Below are positions 47,788 to 55,930 of a DNA stretch of 64,000 nt, piece by piece. Both the position numbers and the translations under genes were made by a program. The notes below the pieces were generated by a model that was not told the origin of the DNA, made no database searches, and saw only the letters and a program-made list of their open reading frames with translations. Every line of letters begins with the position of its first letter. Positions within the stretch are counted from its first letter, which is position 1. The stretch spans positions 1-64,000 of the forward strand of contig NZ_JAEKPD010000002.1 of assembly GCF_016412875.1 (NCBI RefSeq), given 5' to 3'. This stretch comes from Palleronia pontilimi (GTDB lineage: Bacteria > Pseudomonadota > Alphaproteobacteria > Rhodobacterales > Rhodobacteraceae).

Positions 47788-47809
47788 CCCCGGCGCGCCC
47801 GCGCCGGGG
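47788..47809 (+). other. Stem-loop between coxL and coxM
   Basis: CCCCGGCGC and GCGCCGGGG form a perfect nine-base stem around GCCC, with no T run after it. It may tune relative expression of coxL and coxM or stabilise the upstream message. Confidence 0.5.
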
Positions 47810-47833
47810 ATCCCAGCCATCAAGGAGACCAAG

Positions 47834-48622
47834 ATGCATAATTTCGAATACGTCCGGCCCAAGACCATCGACGAAGCCGTGTCGGCGCTGTCCTCGGACG
47901 AGGCGCAGCCGCTGTCGGGCGGCCAGACCCTGATGCCCACCATGAAGGCGCGCCTGGCCGCGCCCGAGAAGCTGGTGAGCCTGACCGCCATCGACGAGAT
48001 GAAGGGCGTCCGCATGGACGGCGATCAACTCTGGATCGGCGGCGGCACCACCCACGCCACCGTGGCGCGCGAAACCGCAGACAGCTACCCGGCGCTGTCG
48101 TCGCTGGCAGGGCGGATCGGCGATCCGTCGGTGCGCTCGATGGGCACGATCGGCGGGTCCATCGCCAACAACGATCCCTCGGCCTGTTACCCGGCGGGTG
48201 CGCTGGGCTCGGGCGCGACCATCGTCACCAACACGCGCGAGATCGCGGCGGATGACTTTTTCCAGGGCATGTTCATGACCGCGCTTGAGGAAGGCGAGAT
48301 CGTCACGGCGGTGAAGTTCCCGATCCCGCAAAAGGCGATCTACCAGAAGTTCATCCAGCCCGCGTCGCGGTTCCCGCTGACGGCGGTCTTCGTGGCCCAT
48401 TTCGGCGACAATGTCCGGGTGGCCGTGACCGGGGCGTCGGGCGGCGGCGTGTTCCGCTGGACCGAGGCGGAAGAGGCGCTGGCGTCCAACTTCACGGGCG
48501 ACGCGGTGGCGGGGCTGAGCGTGTCGGCCGAGGACATGATCTCGGACCTGCACGGCAGCGGGGAATACCGCGCGCACCTGACCAAGGTGATGACCAAGCG
48601 CGCGGTGGACGCGCTGGCCTGA
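47834..48622 (+). CDS. coxM: FAD-binding medium subunit of molybdenum hydroxylase
   Basis: The 262-residue subunit has the FAD motifs of the family: LSGGQTLMPTMKARL near the N-terminus and SMGTIGGSIANNDPSACYP (residues ~100-118), plus the C-terminal CO-dehydrogenase flavoprotein domain. It passes electrons to the acceptor. CAAGGAGACC precedes the ATG. Confidence 0.93.
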   Translation: MHNFEYVRPKTIDEAVSALSSDEAQPLSGGQTLMPTMKARLAAPEKLVSLTAIDEMKGVRMDGDQLWIGGGTTHATVARETADSYPALSSLAGRIGDPSVRSMGTIGGSIANNDPSACYPAGALGSGATIVTNTREIAADDFFQGMFMTALEEGEIVTAVKFPIPQKAIYQKFIQPASRFPLTAVFVAHFGDNVRVAVTGASGGGVFRWTEAEEALASNFTGDAVAGLSVSAEDMISDLHGSGEYRAHLTKVMTKRAVDALA

Positions 48623-48647
48623 ACGGCTGGCCTTTGGAATTGATTAC

Positions 48648-48678
48648 GGGTCCTGCCGGGAACGGCGGGGCCCTTTTT
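48648..48678 (+). terminator. Rho-independent terminator after coxM
   Basis: An 11-bp stem (GGGTCCTGCCG / CGGCGGGGCCC, two wobble pairs) with loop GGAA is followed by five Ts. Confidence 0.85.
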
Positions 48679-48695
48679 CGTGGTGCTGCGCGTGG

Positions 48696-48735
48696 GGCGC
48701 GGCTGCGCCGGGATATTTCGTGAGAACAAAGATGG
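48696..48735 (+). repeat. Composite intergenic element, copy 4
   Basis: Hairpin GGCGC-GGCT-GCGCC is followed by GGGATATTTCGTG and AACAAAGATGGGG, a variant of the GGTATTT...AAGATGAAG element, in the tail-to-tail gap between coxM and apbE. Confidence 0.55.
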
Positions 48736-48777
48736 GGGTGCCGGGCGTCGATCCGGCGGTTTGCGCCAGCTGCCAGG

Positions 48778-49629
48778 TCAGAGGAGGCGGTGGCGGCCCT
48801 GCGCGTCGATGACGTGGGCGGGGCCCGCGCCCGCGCGGTGGCATATGCGGGCGATGCTGGCGGGGGGCAGGAACAGGCAGGCCGTGGAGAGGGCGTCGGC
48901 CAGCGTGGCGTCGGGCGCCTCGATCGAGACGGTGGCGTGGCGCGGCGCGCGGCCGCGCGGGTCGATCAGGTGCGGAGCGGCGCTGGTCGTGGCGATGGCG
49001 CCCGTGGTGAGCGTCGTCCGGGCGACCAGACCGTGGGTTGGATCGGCGATCCCCAGGCGCCACGGGCCGCCCGAGGCGGCGAATTCGCCGATATCGACCA
49101 GGATGTCGCCGAGCCCGTGGGCCAGCAGGGTCGCGCGGACGCGGTCGGTGGCGAAGCCCTGGGCGATGCCGTTGAAGGTGAGTTGCTGGCCGGGACCAAG
49201 GGTGATCGCGTCCGGCGCGCGGGCGATCTTGTGCCAGCCGAGCGGTGTGAGATCGGGGGCGCGGCCTTCCGCGATATCCGCCCAGGCCGACTGCACCGTC
49301 GGATCGAAAACACCGCCGGTGAGGGAATGGGCGCGGTCCACGTGGTCGAGCAGCTCGGAAAAGAGCGGGAACGGGGCCAGCGTGCCGGTGGTGTTGAGCC
49401 GCACCAGCTCGGAATCGGGCCGATAGAGGCTGAAGGCGCGCTCGACCGCGTCGATGTCCGACAGCGCGGCGGCGATGGCCGCTTCGGCGACGGGACGGGG
49501 GGCGCGCAGGGTCATCGAGACCTCGGCCCCCAGGGCGAAGCCGGACCAGCGCACCGGCTCGATCCGCGCCGCCGCGGCGGGCAGGCAGAGGGCTGCGGCG
49601 CTGAGGGCCAGGAAGCGGCGGCGTTTCAT
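48778..49629 (-). CDS. apbE: FAD:protein FMN transferase (ApbE/NosX type)
   Basis: The 283-residue protein has a Tat-like N-terminus (MKRRRFLALSAAAL) and ApbE motifs (GAEVSMTLRAP, FNGIAQGFATDRV, LVDIGEFAASGG, HLIDPRGRAP). It attaches FMN covalently to threonine residues of periplasmic flavoprotein domains. Its start overlaps the stop of the NosR-like gene, whose FMN-binding domain is the obvious substrate. Confidence 0.92.
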   Translation of the reverse strand: MKRRRFLALSAAALCLPAAAARIEPVRWSGFALGAEVSMTLRAPRPVAEAAIAAALSDIDAVERAFSLYRPDSELVRLNTTGTLAPFPLFSELLDHVDRAHSLTGGVFDPTVQSAWADIAEGRAPDLTPLGWHKIARAPDAITLGPGQQLTFNGIAQGFATDRVRATLLAHGLGDILVDIGEFAASGGPWRLGIADPTHGLVARTTLTTGAIATTSAAPHLIDPRGRAPRHATVSIEAPDATLADALSTACLFLPPASIARICHRAGAGPAHVIDAQGRHRLL

Positions 49630-51749
49630 TCGGCGGGCACCCCTTCCGCGTTCGGGTGGCCGGAGGCGGCGCGGCGGCGTTTCTTGGCGTCGTTGACCAG
49701 GGGCACGCAGCGTTGGGGGTCGTCGTGGATCGCCACGCAGTCGAGGCACTGGAAGCATTCGGAATAGTCGATGCGGCCCGACTTCTCGATGGCGCCGTAG
49801 CTGCATTTCACCCGGCAGAGCTGGCAGGGCGATCCGCATTCGGGCCGCCGCGCGATCCAGTCGCGGCCCCGGACCAGTCCGCCGATGGCCATGACGGCGC
49901 CCAGGGGGCAGACGTAGCGGCAGAAGCCCTTGAAGAGCGTCATGGACAGCAGCAGCCAGAAGGCGGCGTAGACCACGTAATACCATTCGCGCAGGAAGAA
50001 CGTGGTGATGGCGGTCTTGAAGGGTTCCACCTCGGCCGCCTTGTCGAGCCGGGCGGGCGCGGTGAAGACGACGATGACCAGCGCCGCGAGGATCGCGTAT
50101 TTCAGCCATTTCAGGCGGTTGTCCCTGGCCGCCGACGGCTCGACCTGGGGGATGCGCAGCGCGCGGCCCAGGTGGGCGGCGAATTCCTGCAGCGCACCGA
50201 AGGGACAGAGCCAGCCGCAGAAGAGCCCGCGCCCCCACGCGACGAAGCCCGCGAGGGTGACGGCCCAGATCAGCAGCGAGAACGGATCGTAGAGCAAGAA
50301 GCTGTAGGATCCGCCCTGGATCGCCGTTCGGATCACGCCCAGGGGTGTCACGATGCTAAGCTGCCCCTGGCCCCACCAGCCGATGAAGACGGTGACGAAG
50401 GCCAGGATGCCCAGGCGGATCGGGGTGAAGTGGCGGTGCGCGGCCAGCCGGTTCATGGCGCCGCCCAGCAGCATGACCAGCAGCGTCAGGAACAGCGCCA
50501 GCACGATGAGGTCCGGCGCGCGGTTCTTCAGCGCCTCGACCCAAGGTGGGGCGGGCTTCTGCACCTCGGGCCGGGTGAAGAACCGCTCGGGCGAGGTGAT
50601 GTCCGTCGCCAGCGTGACCGATCCCAGTTCGGGTTTGAACATGCCGTGCTCGCGCACCGCCTCGATCTTCAGGGTCCAGGGGGCGGCGGGATCGAAGCCC
50701 AGTCGCCGGTCGGTGCGCAGGATCAGGGCCTTGCCGTCAAGGACCGCGTCATGCAGCGCGTCCGGCACATCGTCGGCCAGATCGATCAGCAGGTCCGCGT
50801 CGCGCAGCGCCACCGGAAAGCCGCCCTGCTCGGCGCTGATCCAGTCGGGCGACGTGTTGCGGGTGAAATCCTCGCTGACCAGGCCGTGGCGCGCGGTCTC
50901 GACCACCAGGATGGGCTCGTCCGAGGTCGATATCTCCTGGAAGGCGCGCAAGGTCTGAAGCCCGCTATCAGACAGCACCGCGCGCGCGACCGAGGGCGGG
51001 CCGAGATCGACGACCCAGAGGTCGAGATAGGGCGCGTCAGGGTCCGCCTGCGCGTCGGGGTCGTCGTTTTCCCAGATCGTGCCCGCGAATTCGGCGTTCA
51101 TCTGGGCGTTGCTGACGGTCAGCCGGGTGACGATGCCCTGGGCCACCAGGTCGTCCCAGGTGAGGTTCTCGGCCACGGTCGGATCGGGCACGGCGGGCGG
51201 GCCGATGCTGACGCCGCCCATCTTTTCGCGCGCGACCTGCAGCGTGGCGGCCAGAACGCTTTCGTGGGCGATGCGCACCGACGCGGTGGCCTTGGTCACG
51301 CCGTCCAGGTAGACCAGCGCGCTGCCGTCGTCTCCGTCGCCATAGGGGTTGCCGACCACCAGCGTCTCGTTGATCGAATGGCCGCGATACTGGTCGAAAA
51401 AGTCGTAGAACATGTGCTCGGGCAGGCCGGACACGAAGATCGGCTCGTTATGCGAGATCAGCTTCACGTCCAGGAACCGCCCGTCGAGGTCCAGCACCAC
51501 CAGCACGTTGACGGGCGCGCCGGAAAAGCCGGGCAGGGGGGCCATGGGCTCGGTCTCGAACACGTAGCCCGCTTCGGCCCCGCCCGAGTTCAGCAGGCTG
51601 TAGACGCCCTTGTCGTTGATCGCCGGTCCCAGCGCCATGGGCGCGCGGATATAGGGGGCGAGGGCCTCGCGCGGCAGCGGCTCGGCCGCGGCGCAAAGCG
51701 CGCCCAGCGTCAGGCACAGCGACAGGATCAGGCGGGCGGCGCGCAGCAT
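49626..51749 (-). CDS. NosR/NirI-family membrane flavo-iron-sulfur protein
   Basis: The 707-residue protein has a signal peptide and a periplasmic FMN-binding domain (residues ~65-180, likely flavinylated at the Thr in DGVTKATAS). A second periplasmic region follows, then about six membrane helices with CGWLCPFGA and CRYVCPLGA cysteine motifs, and a C-terminal pair of [4Fe-4S] sites (CGSPCQLCRVKC; CFQCLDC...RC). It should carry electrons between the cytoplasmic and periplasmic sides. In denitrifiers NosR serves nitrous oxide reductase, but no nosZ or nosDFYL is in the window. Here its neighbours are the PQQ and molybdo-flavoprotein genes. Confidence 0.9.
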   Translation of the reverse strand: MLRAARLILSLCLTLGALCAAAEPLPREALAPYIRAPMALGPAINDKGVYSLLNSGGAEAGYVFETEPMAPLPGFSGAPVNVLVVLDLDGRFLDVKLISHNEPIFVSGLPEHMFYDFFDQYRGHSINETLVVGNPYGDGDDGSALVYLDGVTKATASVRIAHESVLAATLQVAREKMGGVSIGPPAVPDPTVAENLTWDDLVAQGIVTRLTVSNAQMNAEFAGTIWENDDPDAQADPDAPYLDLWVVDLGPPSVARAVLSDSGLQTLRAFQEISTSDEPILVVETARHGLVSEDFTRNTSPDWISAEQGGFPVALRDADLLIDLADDVPDALHDAVLDGKALILRTDRRLGFDPAAPWTLKIEAVREHGMFKPELGSVTLATDITSPERFFTRPEVQKPAPPWVEALKNRAPDLIVLALFLTLLVMLLGGAMNRLAAHRHFTPIRLGILAFVTVFIGWWGQGQLSIVTPLGVIRTAIQGGSYSFLLYDPFSLLIWAVTLAGFVAWGRGLFCGWLCPFGALQEFAAHLGRALRIPQVEPSAARDNRLKWLKYAILAALVIVVFTAPARLDKAAEVEPFKTAITTFFLREWYYVVYAAFWLLLSMTLFKGFCRYVCPLGAVMAIGGLVRGRDWIARRPECGSPCQLCRVKCSYGAIEKSGRIDYSECFQCLDCVAIHDDPQRCVPLVNDAKKRRRAASGHPNAEGVPAE

Positions 51750-51835
51750 GGAGCGCAGCCTATGCGCGCGCCCCGCGGCCCCATATGCGACGAAGGTAGA
51801 AATGCGGCCGCGGGGGCGGCGACGCAGGGTGTGTC

Positions 51836-52621
51836 ATGGCCCCTGACACCAGATCCGACCGCGAGCCGCCGCCCCTGACCATCGCGCTGTCGCTGGCAGC
51901 CCTTGTCGTGGCGTGGGCCGTGGCCGCAGAGGTGTCGGCCGACCCCGAGATCCTGCCGGGCCCGCGCGAAGTCTGGCGCATCGCGGTGGGCGAGGTCGCG
52001 AAGGGCGCGCTGCAGTTCCACGTCGCGGCCACGCTGGCGCGGGTGGCCGCGGCCTTCGCCATCGCCATGGGCCTGGGCGTCGCGATCGGGCTGGCGCTGG
52101 GTCTGAGCCCGCGCGCGAACCGCTGGTTCGGGCCGTGGGTCGTGGTGCTTCTGAACGTGCCCGCGCTGGTTGTGATCGTGCTGTGTTACCTGTGGATCGG
52201 GCTGAACGAGGTCGCGGCCATCACCGCCGTGTCGGTCAACAAGACCGCCATGGTCGCGGTGAATATCCGCGAAGGCATCTGGGCGCTGGATCCCAAGCTG
52301 ACCGACATGAGCCGCGCGTTTCGCATGGGCGCGTGGTCGCGGCTGCGCCACGTCATCGCGCCGCAGCTTTGGCCGTTCGTGGCGGCCAGCACCCGCAACG
52401 GGCTGGCGATCATCTGGAAGATCGTGCTGGTGGTCGAGTTCTTGGGCCGCTCAAACGGGGTGGGCTTCCAGATCCACCTCTATTTCCAGCTGTTCGAGAC
52501 CGGCTACGTGCTGGCCTATGCGCTCAGCTTCGTGGGGATCATGCTGGTGATCGAATACGTGCTGCTGCAAGGCTTGGAGCGGCGCGCGACTCGCTGGCGG
52601 CGGGGCATTGTCACGGGCTAG
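51836..52621 (+). CDS. ABC importer permease (NitT/TauT type)
   Basis: The 261-residue membrane protein has about six helices and the EAA-loop region typical of the group (LDPKLTDMSRAFRMGAWSRLRHVIAPQL), and GFQIHLYFQLFETGYVLAY near the end. No binding protein or ATPase is next to it. The unmatched pair at 35986-37662 at the far end of the PQQ island is of the same transporter type, so they probably form one importer. It is divergent from the NosR-like gene. Confidence 0.87.
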   Translation: MAPDTRSDREPPPLTIALSLAALVVAWAVAAEVSADPEILPGPREVWRIAVGEVAKGALQFHVAATLARVAAAFAIAMGLGVAIGLALGLSPRANRWFGPWVVVLLNVPALVVIVLCYLWIGLNEVAAITAVSVNKTAMVAVNIREGIWALDPKLTDMSRAFRMGAWSRLRHVIAPQLWPFVAASTRNGLAIIWKIVLVVEFLGRSNGVGFQIHLYFQLFETGYVLAYALSFVGIMLVIEYVLLQGLERRATRWRRGIVTG

Positions 52622-52856
52622 TGACAGCCCATGCGCGAAGGCTTGCCGTGACGGTATATTTGCCTGCGACGGTTTCCGCGCATGATCCGCGGGGCGATTT
52701 TTCAGGCGCCCTTCTGCCAGCGTCGCGTCTGGATTTCGGCAGGGATTCGGACAAATCGGGTCGATCCTTCACCGGTGGATGACGCACCGCGCCGGGCCTG
52801 CGCAGATAGCGTCACGCCCAGCCAAAAGGGCGATAACCAAAGTGGAGAATACCAAA

Positions 52857-53096
52857 ATGACCAAACTTCCCATGATCCTGGCCGCGATGGCCCTGACCGC
52901 GAGCGCGGCAGCGGTCAGCGCACAGGTCGACGCCGACACCGACGGGGACGGCATGCTGAGCCTGGAAGAGATGCAGGCGGCGATGCCCGATGTCACCGAA
53001 GAGACCTTCCTGAGCGTCGACGCCAACGGCGACGGCATGGTCGACGCCGACGAGCTTGCCGCCGCGCAAGAGGCCGGCACCCTCCCGGCCGGCTGA
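52857..53096 (+). CDS. Secreted EF-hand protein
   Basis: The 79-residue protein has a signal peptide (residues ~1-22, ending AVSAQ) and two EF-hand loops: DADTDGDGMLSLEE and DANGDGMVDADE, each with the Asp-x-Asp-x-Asp-Gly pattern ending in Glu. It should bind calcium in the periplasm or outside. Proline at loop position 2, the mark of lanmodulins, is absent. AGTGGAG precedes the start. Confidence 0.85.
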   Translation: MTKLPMILAAMALTASAAAVSAQVDADTDGDGMLSLEEMQAAMPDVTEETFLSVDANGDGMVDADELAAAQEAGTLPAG

Positions 53097-53105
53097 CGCG
53101 GCTTC

Positions 53106-53136
53106 GCGCGATCCGGGACCCCGTCCCGGGTCGCGC
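53106..53136. terminator. Bidirectional stem-loop between EF-hand gene and ilvH
   Basis: GCGCGATCCGGGAC and GTCCCGGGTCGCGC form a 14-bp stem (one wobble) around CCC between two convergent stops. There is no T run, so it may act as a weak or rho-assisted terminator. Confidence 0.55.
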
Positions 53137-53153
53137 ACCGCGCGCGCCGGGCC

Positions 53154-53711
53154 CTAGCCGCGTGCCAGGGCCGCCACGCCGGTGCGCGCCATTTCCGACA
53201 GGCCCAGGGGCCGCATGAGATCGGCGAAGGCGTCGATCTTCTCGGGGCTGCCGGTGATCTCGAACGTGAAGCTTTCCAGCGTCGAATCGACCACGCTGGC
53301 GCGGAACACGTCGGCCATGCGCAGCGCCTCGACCCGCTTGTCACCGCTGCCCGTCACCTTGAACAGCGCCAGCTCGCGCTCGACCGATGCGCCCTCGACC
53401 GTCAGGTCGTGGACCTCGTGCACCGGCACGATGCGTCCGAGTTGCGCCTTGATCTGCTCGATCACGGCGGGTGTCCCGGTGGTCACGATGGTGATGCGCG
53501 AGGTGTGGCCGGTATGGTCGATCTCGGCCACGGTCAGCGATTCGATATTGTAGCCGCGCCCGGAAAACAGCCCGATCACCCGCGCCAGCACGCCCGCCTC
53601 GTTGTCGACGATGACAGCCAGCGTGTGCCGCTCGATCACGTTGGAATGCGGGTCGCGCAGGTCGTAGGCGGAATGCTTCGACGTGCCCTTCTTGATCTTC
53701 AATGTGCTCAT
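53154..53711 (-). CDS. ilvH: Acetolactate synthase small (regulatory) subunit
   Basis: The 185-residue protein has an N-terminal ACT domain (RHTLAVIVDNEAGVLARVIGLFSGRGYNIESLTV) and a C-terminal domain (ELALFKVTGSG; SVVDSTLESFTFEITGSPEKI). It activates IlvB and confers valine feedback inhibition. GGGAGGCTTGA precedes the start. A copy of the composite intergenic element separates it from ilvB. Confidence 0.96.
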   Translation of the reverse strand: MSTLKIKKGTSKHSAYDLRDPHSNVIERHTLAVIVDNEAGVLARVIGLFSGRGYNIESLTVAEIDHTGHTSRITIVTTGTPAVIEQIKAQLGRIVPVHEVHDLTVEGASVERELALFKVTGSGDKRVEALRMADVFRASVVDSTLESFTFEITGSPEKIDAFADLMRPLGLSEMARTGVAALARG

Positions 53712-53740
53712 TCAAGCCTCCCGGGCGCGCGCGCCCCTGT

Positions 53741-53790
53741 CTTCATCTTTCCGGAAATACCTCGGGGAGCGCGAGGGGCCGGCCCCTCGC
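53741..53790 (-). repeat. Composite intergenic element, copy 5 (minus orientation)
   Basis: On the minus strand a perfect 20-bp palindrome GCGAGGGGCCGGCCCCTCGC is followed by GCTCCCCGAGGTATTTC and CGGAAAGATGAAG. It lies between ilvB and ilvH, in the direction of transcription. Confidence 0.7.
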
Positions 53791-53800
53791 TCCCGCCGTC

Positions 53801-55552
53801 TCACACCAGCACCGCACCGGTGCCGGTGATCTGGCCTTGCGTCTCGGCATTGGCCAGCAGCATCTTGTTGTGCGGCTCGCCGCTGGGGATCATCGGGAAG
53901 CAGTTCTCGTGCTTTTCCACCAGGCAATCGAAGAGCACCGGGCCGTCGTGGCGGATCATCTCCATGATCGCGTCGTCCAGGTCCTTGGGATCCTGGCACT
54001 GGATGCCTTTTGCGCCGAAGGCTTCCGCCAGCTTGACGAAATCGGGCAGCGCTTCCGACCAGCTTTGCGAATAGCGCTCGCCGTGCAGCAATTCCTGCCA
54101 CTGGCGGACCATGCCCAGCCGTTCGTTGTTCAGGATGAACTGCTTGACGGGCAGGTTGTACTGCACCGCGGTGCCCATTTCCTGCATGTTCATCAGCCAC
54201 GACGCTTCGCCCGCGACGTTGATGACGAGTGCCTCGGGATGGGCCAGCTGCACGCCGATCGAGGCGGGGTGGCCGTAGCCCATGGTGCCGAGCCCGCCGG
54301 AGGTCATCCAACGGTTCGGATCCTCGAAACCCAGGTATTGCGCGGCCCACATCTGGTGCTGGCCGACCTCGGTGCAGATATAGCGGTCGTGGTCCTTGGT
54401 CAGGGCTTCCAGCCGGGCCATGGCGTGCTGGGGGCGGATCGTCGCGCCCTTTTGCTCGAAGGCCAGGCAATCGACCGCGCGCCATTCGTCGATCTGTTTC
54501 CACCACTTGGCGATGGCTTCGGCGTTGGTCTTGCGGCCCTGCGCCTTCCAGACCCGCAACAGGTCTTCCAGCACGTGGGCCACGTCGCCGATTATGGCCA
54601 TGTCAACGTGGATCACCTTGTTGATCGAGCTGGGGTCGATGTCGATATGGGCCTTCTTCGAATGCGGGCTGAAATCCTGGATCCGGCCGGTGATGCGGTC
54701 GTCGAAGCGCGCGCCGACATTGATCAGCAGGTCGCAGCCGTGCATGGCCAGGTTGGCCTCGTAAAGCCCGTGCATCCCCAGCATGCCCAGCCAGTTGTCG
54801 CCCGACGCCGGATAGGCGCCCAGGCCCATCAGGGTCGAGGTGATGGGGAAGTTCGTCTCGGCCACCAGCTCGCGCAGCAGCTGCGACGCGGCGGGGCCCG
54901 AGTTGATGACGCCGCCGCCCGAGTAGATGACCGGCTTTTTCGCCTTGGCAATCGCGTCGGCCAGCGCGGTGATCGTGCCGATATCGCCCTTCACCTGCGG
55001 CGCGTAATGGGTCTTCATCTTCTGCTTGGGGCTGTATTGGCCGCTGGCGAACTGCACGTCCTTGGGGATGTCGACCAGCACCGGGCCGGGGCGGCCCGAG
55101 CTTGCCACGTGGAATGCCTCGTGCAGGACCTGGGGCAGGCGGTCGGTTTCCTTGACCAGCCAGTTGTGCTTGGTGCAGGGCCGGGTGATGCCCACGGTGT
55201 CGGCCTCCTGGAAGGCGTCGGTGCCGATCATGAAGGTGGGCACCTGGCCGGTCAGCACCACCAGAGGGATCGAATCCATCAGCGCGTCGGTCAGGCCGGT
55301 GACCGCGTTGGTGGCACCGGGCCCGGACGTGACCAGCGCGACGCCCACCTTGCCGGTCGAGCGCGCGTAGCCCTCGGCGGCGTGGATCGCGGCCTGTTCG
55401 TGGCGCACCAGGATGTGGCGGATTTCGTTTTGCTGGAAGATCTCGTCGTAGATCGGCAGCACCGCGCCGCCGGGATACCCGAACACGACCTCGACCCCCT
55501 GATCCTTCAGGGCCTGCACCACCATCCTTGCGCCTGTCATCGGCTTGCTCAT
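53801..55552 (-). CDS. ilvB: Acetolactate synthase large (catalytic) subunit
   Basis: The 583-residue thiamine-diphosphate enzyme condenses two pyruvates, or pyruvate with 2-oxobutyrate, for branched-chain amino acids. It shows GYPGGAVLPIYDEIF with the catalytic glutamate context RHEQAAIHAAEGYARSTG, VTSGPGATN, and the ThDP-binding GEASWLMNMQEMGTAVQYNLPVKQFILNN. Upstream lie a leader peptide and an attenuator-like terminator (55591-55693), so regulation by amino-acid supply is likely. Confidence 0.96.
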   Translation of the reverse strand: MSKPMTGARMVVQALKDQGVEVVFGYPGGAVLPIYDEIFQQNEIRHILVRHEQAAIHAAEGYARSTGKVGVALVTSGPGATNAVTGLTDALMDSIPLVVLTGQVPTFMIGTDAFQEADTVGITRPCTKHNWLVKETDRLPQVLHEAFHVASSGRPGPVLVDIPKDVQFASGQYSPKQKMKTHYAPQVKGDIGTITALADAIAKAKKPVIYSGGGVINSGPAASQLLRELVAETNFPITSTLMGLGAYPASGDNWLGMLGMHGLYEANLAMHGCDLLINVGARFDDRITGRIQDFSPHSKKAHIDIDPSSINKVIHVDMAIIGDVAHVLEDLLRVWKAQGRKTNAEAIAKWWKQIDEWRAVDCLAFEQKGATIRPQHAMARLEALTKDHDRYICTEVGQHQMWAAQYLGFEDPNRWMTSGGLGTMGYGHPASIGVQLAHPEALVINVAGEASWLMNMQEMGTAVQYNLPVKQFILNNERLGMVRQWQELLHGERYSQSWSEALPDFVKLAEAFGAKGIQCQDPKDLDDAIMEMIRHDGPVLFDCLVEKHENCFPMIPSGEPHNKMLLANAETQGQITGTGAVLV

Positions 55553-55590
55553 CGTCCTGGTCTCCGCATCTTATGCGCGTGCCGCGCATG

Positions 55591-55618
55591 AAAAAGCCCC
55601 CGAGGATCAGTCGAGGGC
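55591..55618 (-). terminator. Attenuator terminator upstream of ilvB
   Basis: On the minus strand GCCCTCGA pairs with TCGGGGGC (one U-G wobble) around a seven-base loop, followed by five Ts. It stands between the leader peptide stop and the ilvB start, the arrangement of transcription attenuation. Confidence 0.75.
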
Positions 55619-55642
55619 GCGTGTCTTCCAATCGGGTCGGTT

Positions 55643-55693
55643 CTAACCGGCCCGGCGCCTTTGGCATCCTACGACCACCGGGGCGCGCGTCAT
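55643..55693 (-). CDS. Putative ilvBH leader peptide
   Basis: A 16-codon frame reads MTRAPVVVGCQRRRAG and then TAG, with AAGGAGA seven to ten bases before the ATG. Three successive valine codons (GTG GTC GTA) would stall a ribosome when charged Val-tRNA is scarce. Overlapping CGGG...CGGTT / AACCG...CCCG sequences at its end can form a competing hairpin before the terminator at 55591-55618. Confidence 0.7.
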   Translation of the reverse strand: MTRAPVVVGCQRRRAG

Positions 55694-55930
55694 GGAAGTC
55701 TCCTTTTCCGTTCGTTTTTTCTGCTTAGTCAGCGCGGTGGGCGGGGTCAACCGCCGATCGGGGGAAAACATGTCGCGGCCGCGCGTTTTTTTGAACTTTT
55801 GTTGCGCGCCGCGGGTCGAAAACGGCGTTTCACGAAAAATTCAGTCCATTGCCCGCGATCTGGGCCGCTTTCGGAACGGCCTTGCGGCGGTCACGTTGTG
55901 TTCACGCCATTGTATAATTCCGGAGCTTTC

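Noticed and set aside
49626-51749. Part of a denitrification (nos) cluster
   Set aside because: No nosZ, nosD, nosF, nosY or nosL occurs nearby. A NosR-family protein with ApbE alone does not show nitrous oxide reduction.
52857-53096. Lanmodulin
   Set aside because: Only two EF loops are present and neither has proline at loop position 2; the sequence fits ordinary calcium EF-hands.
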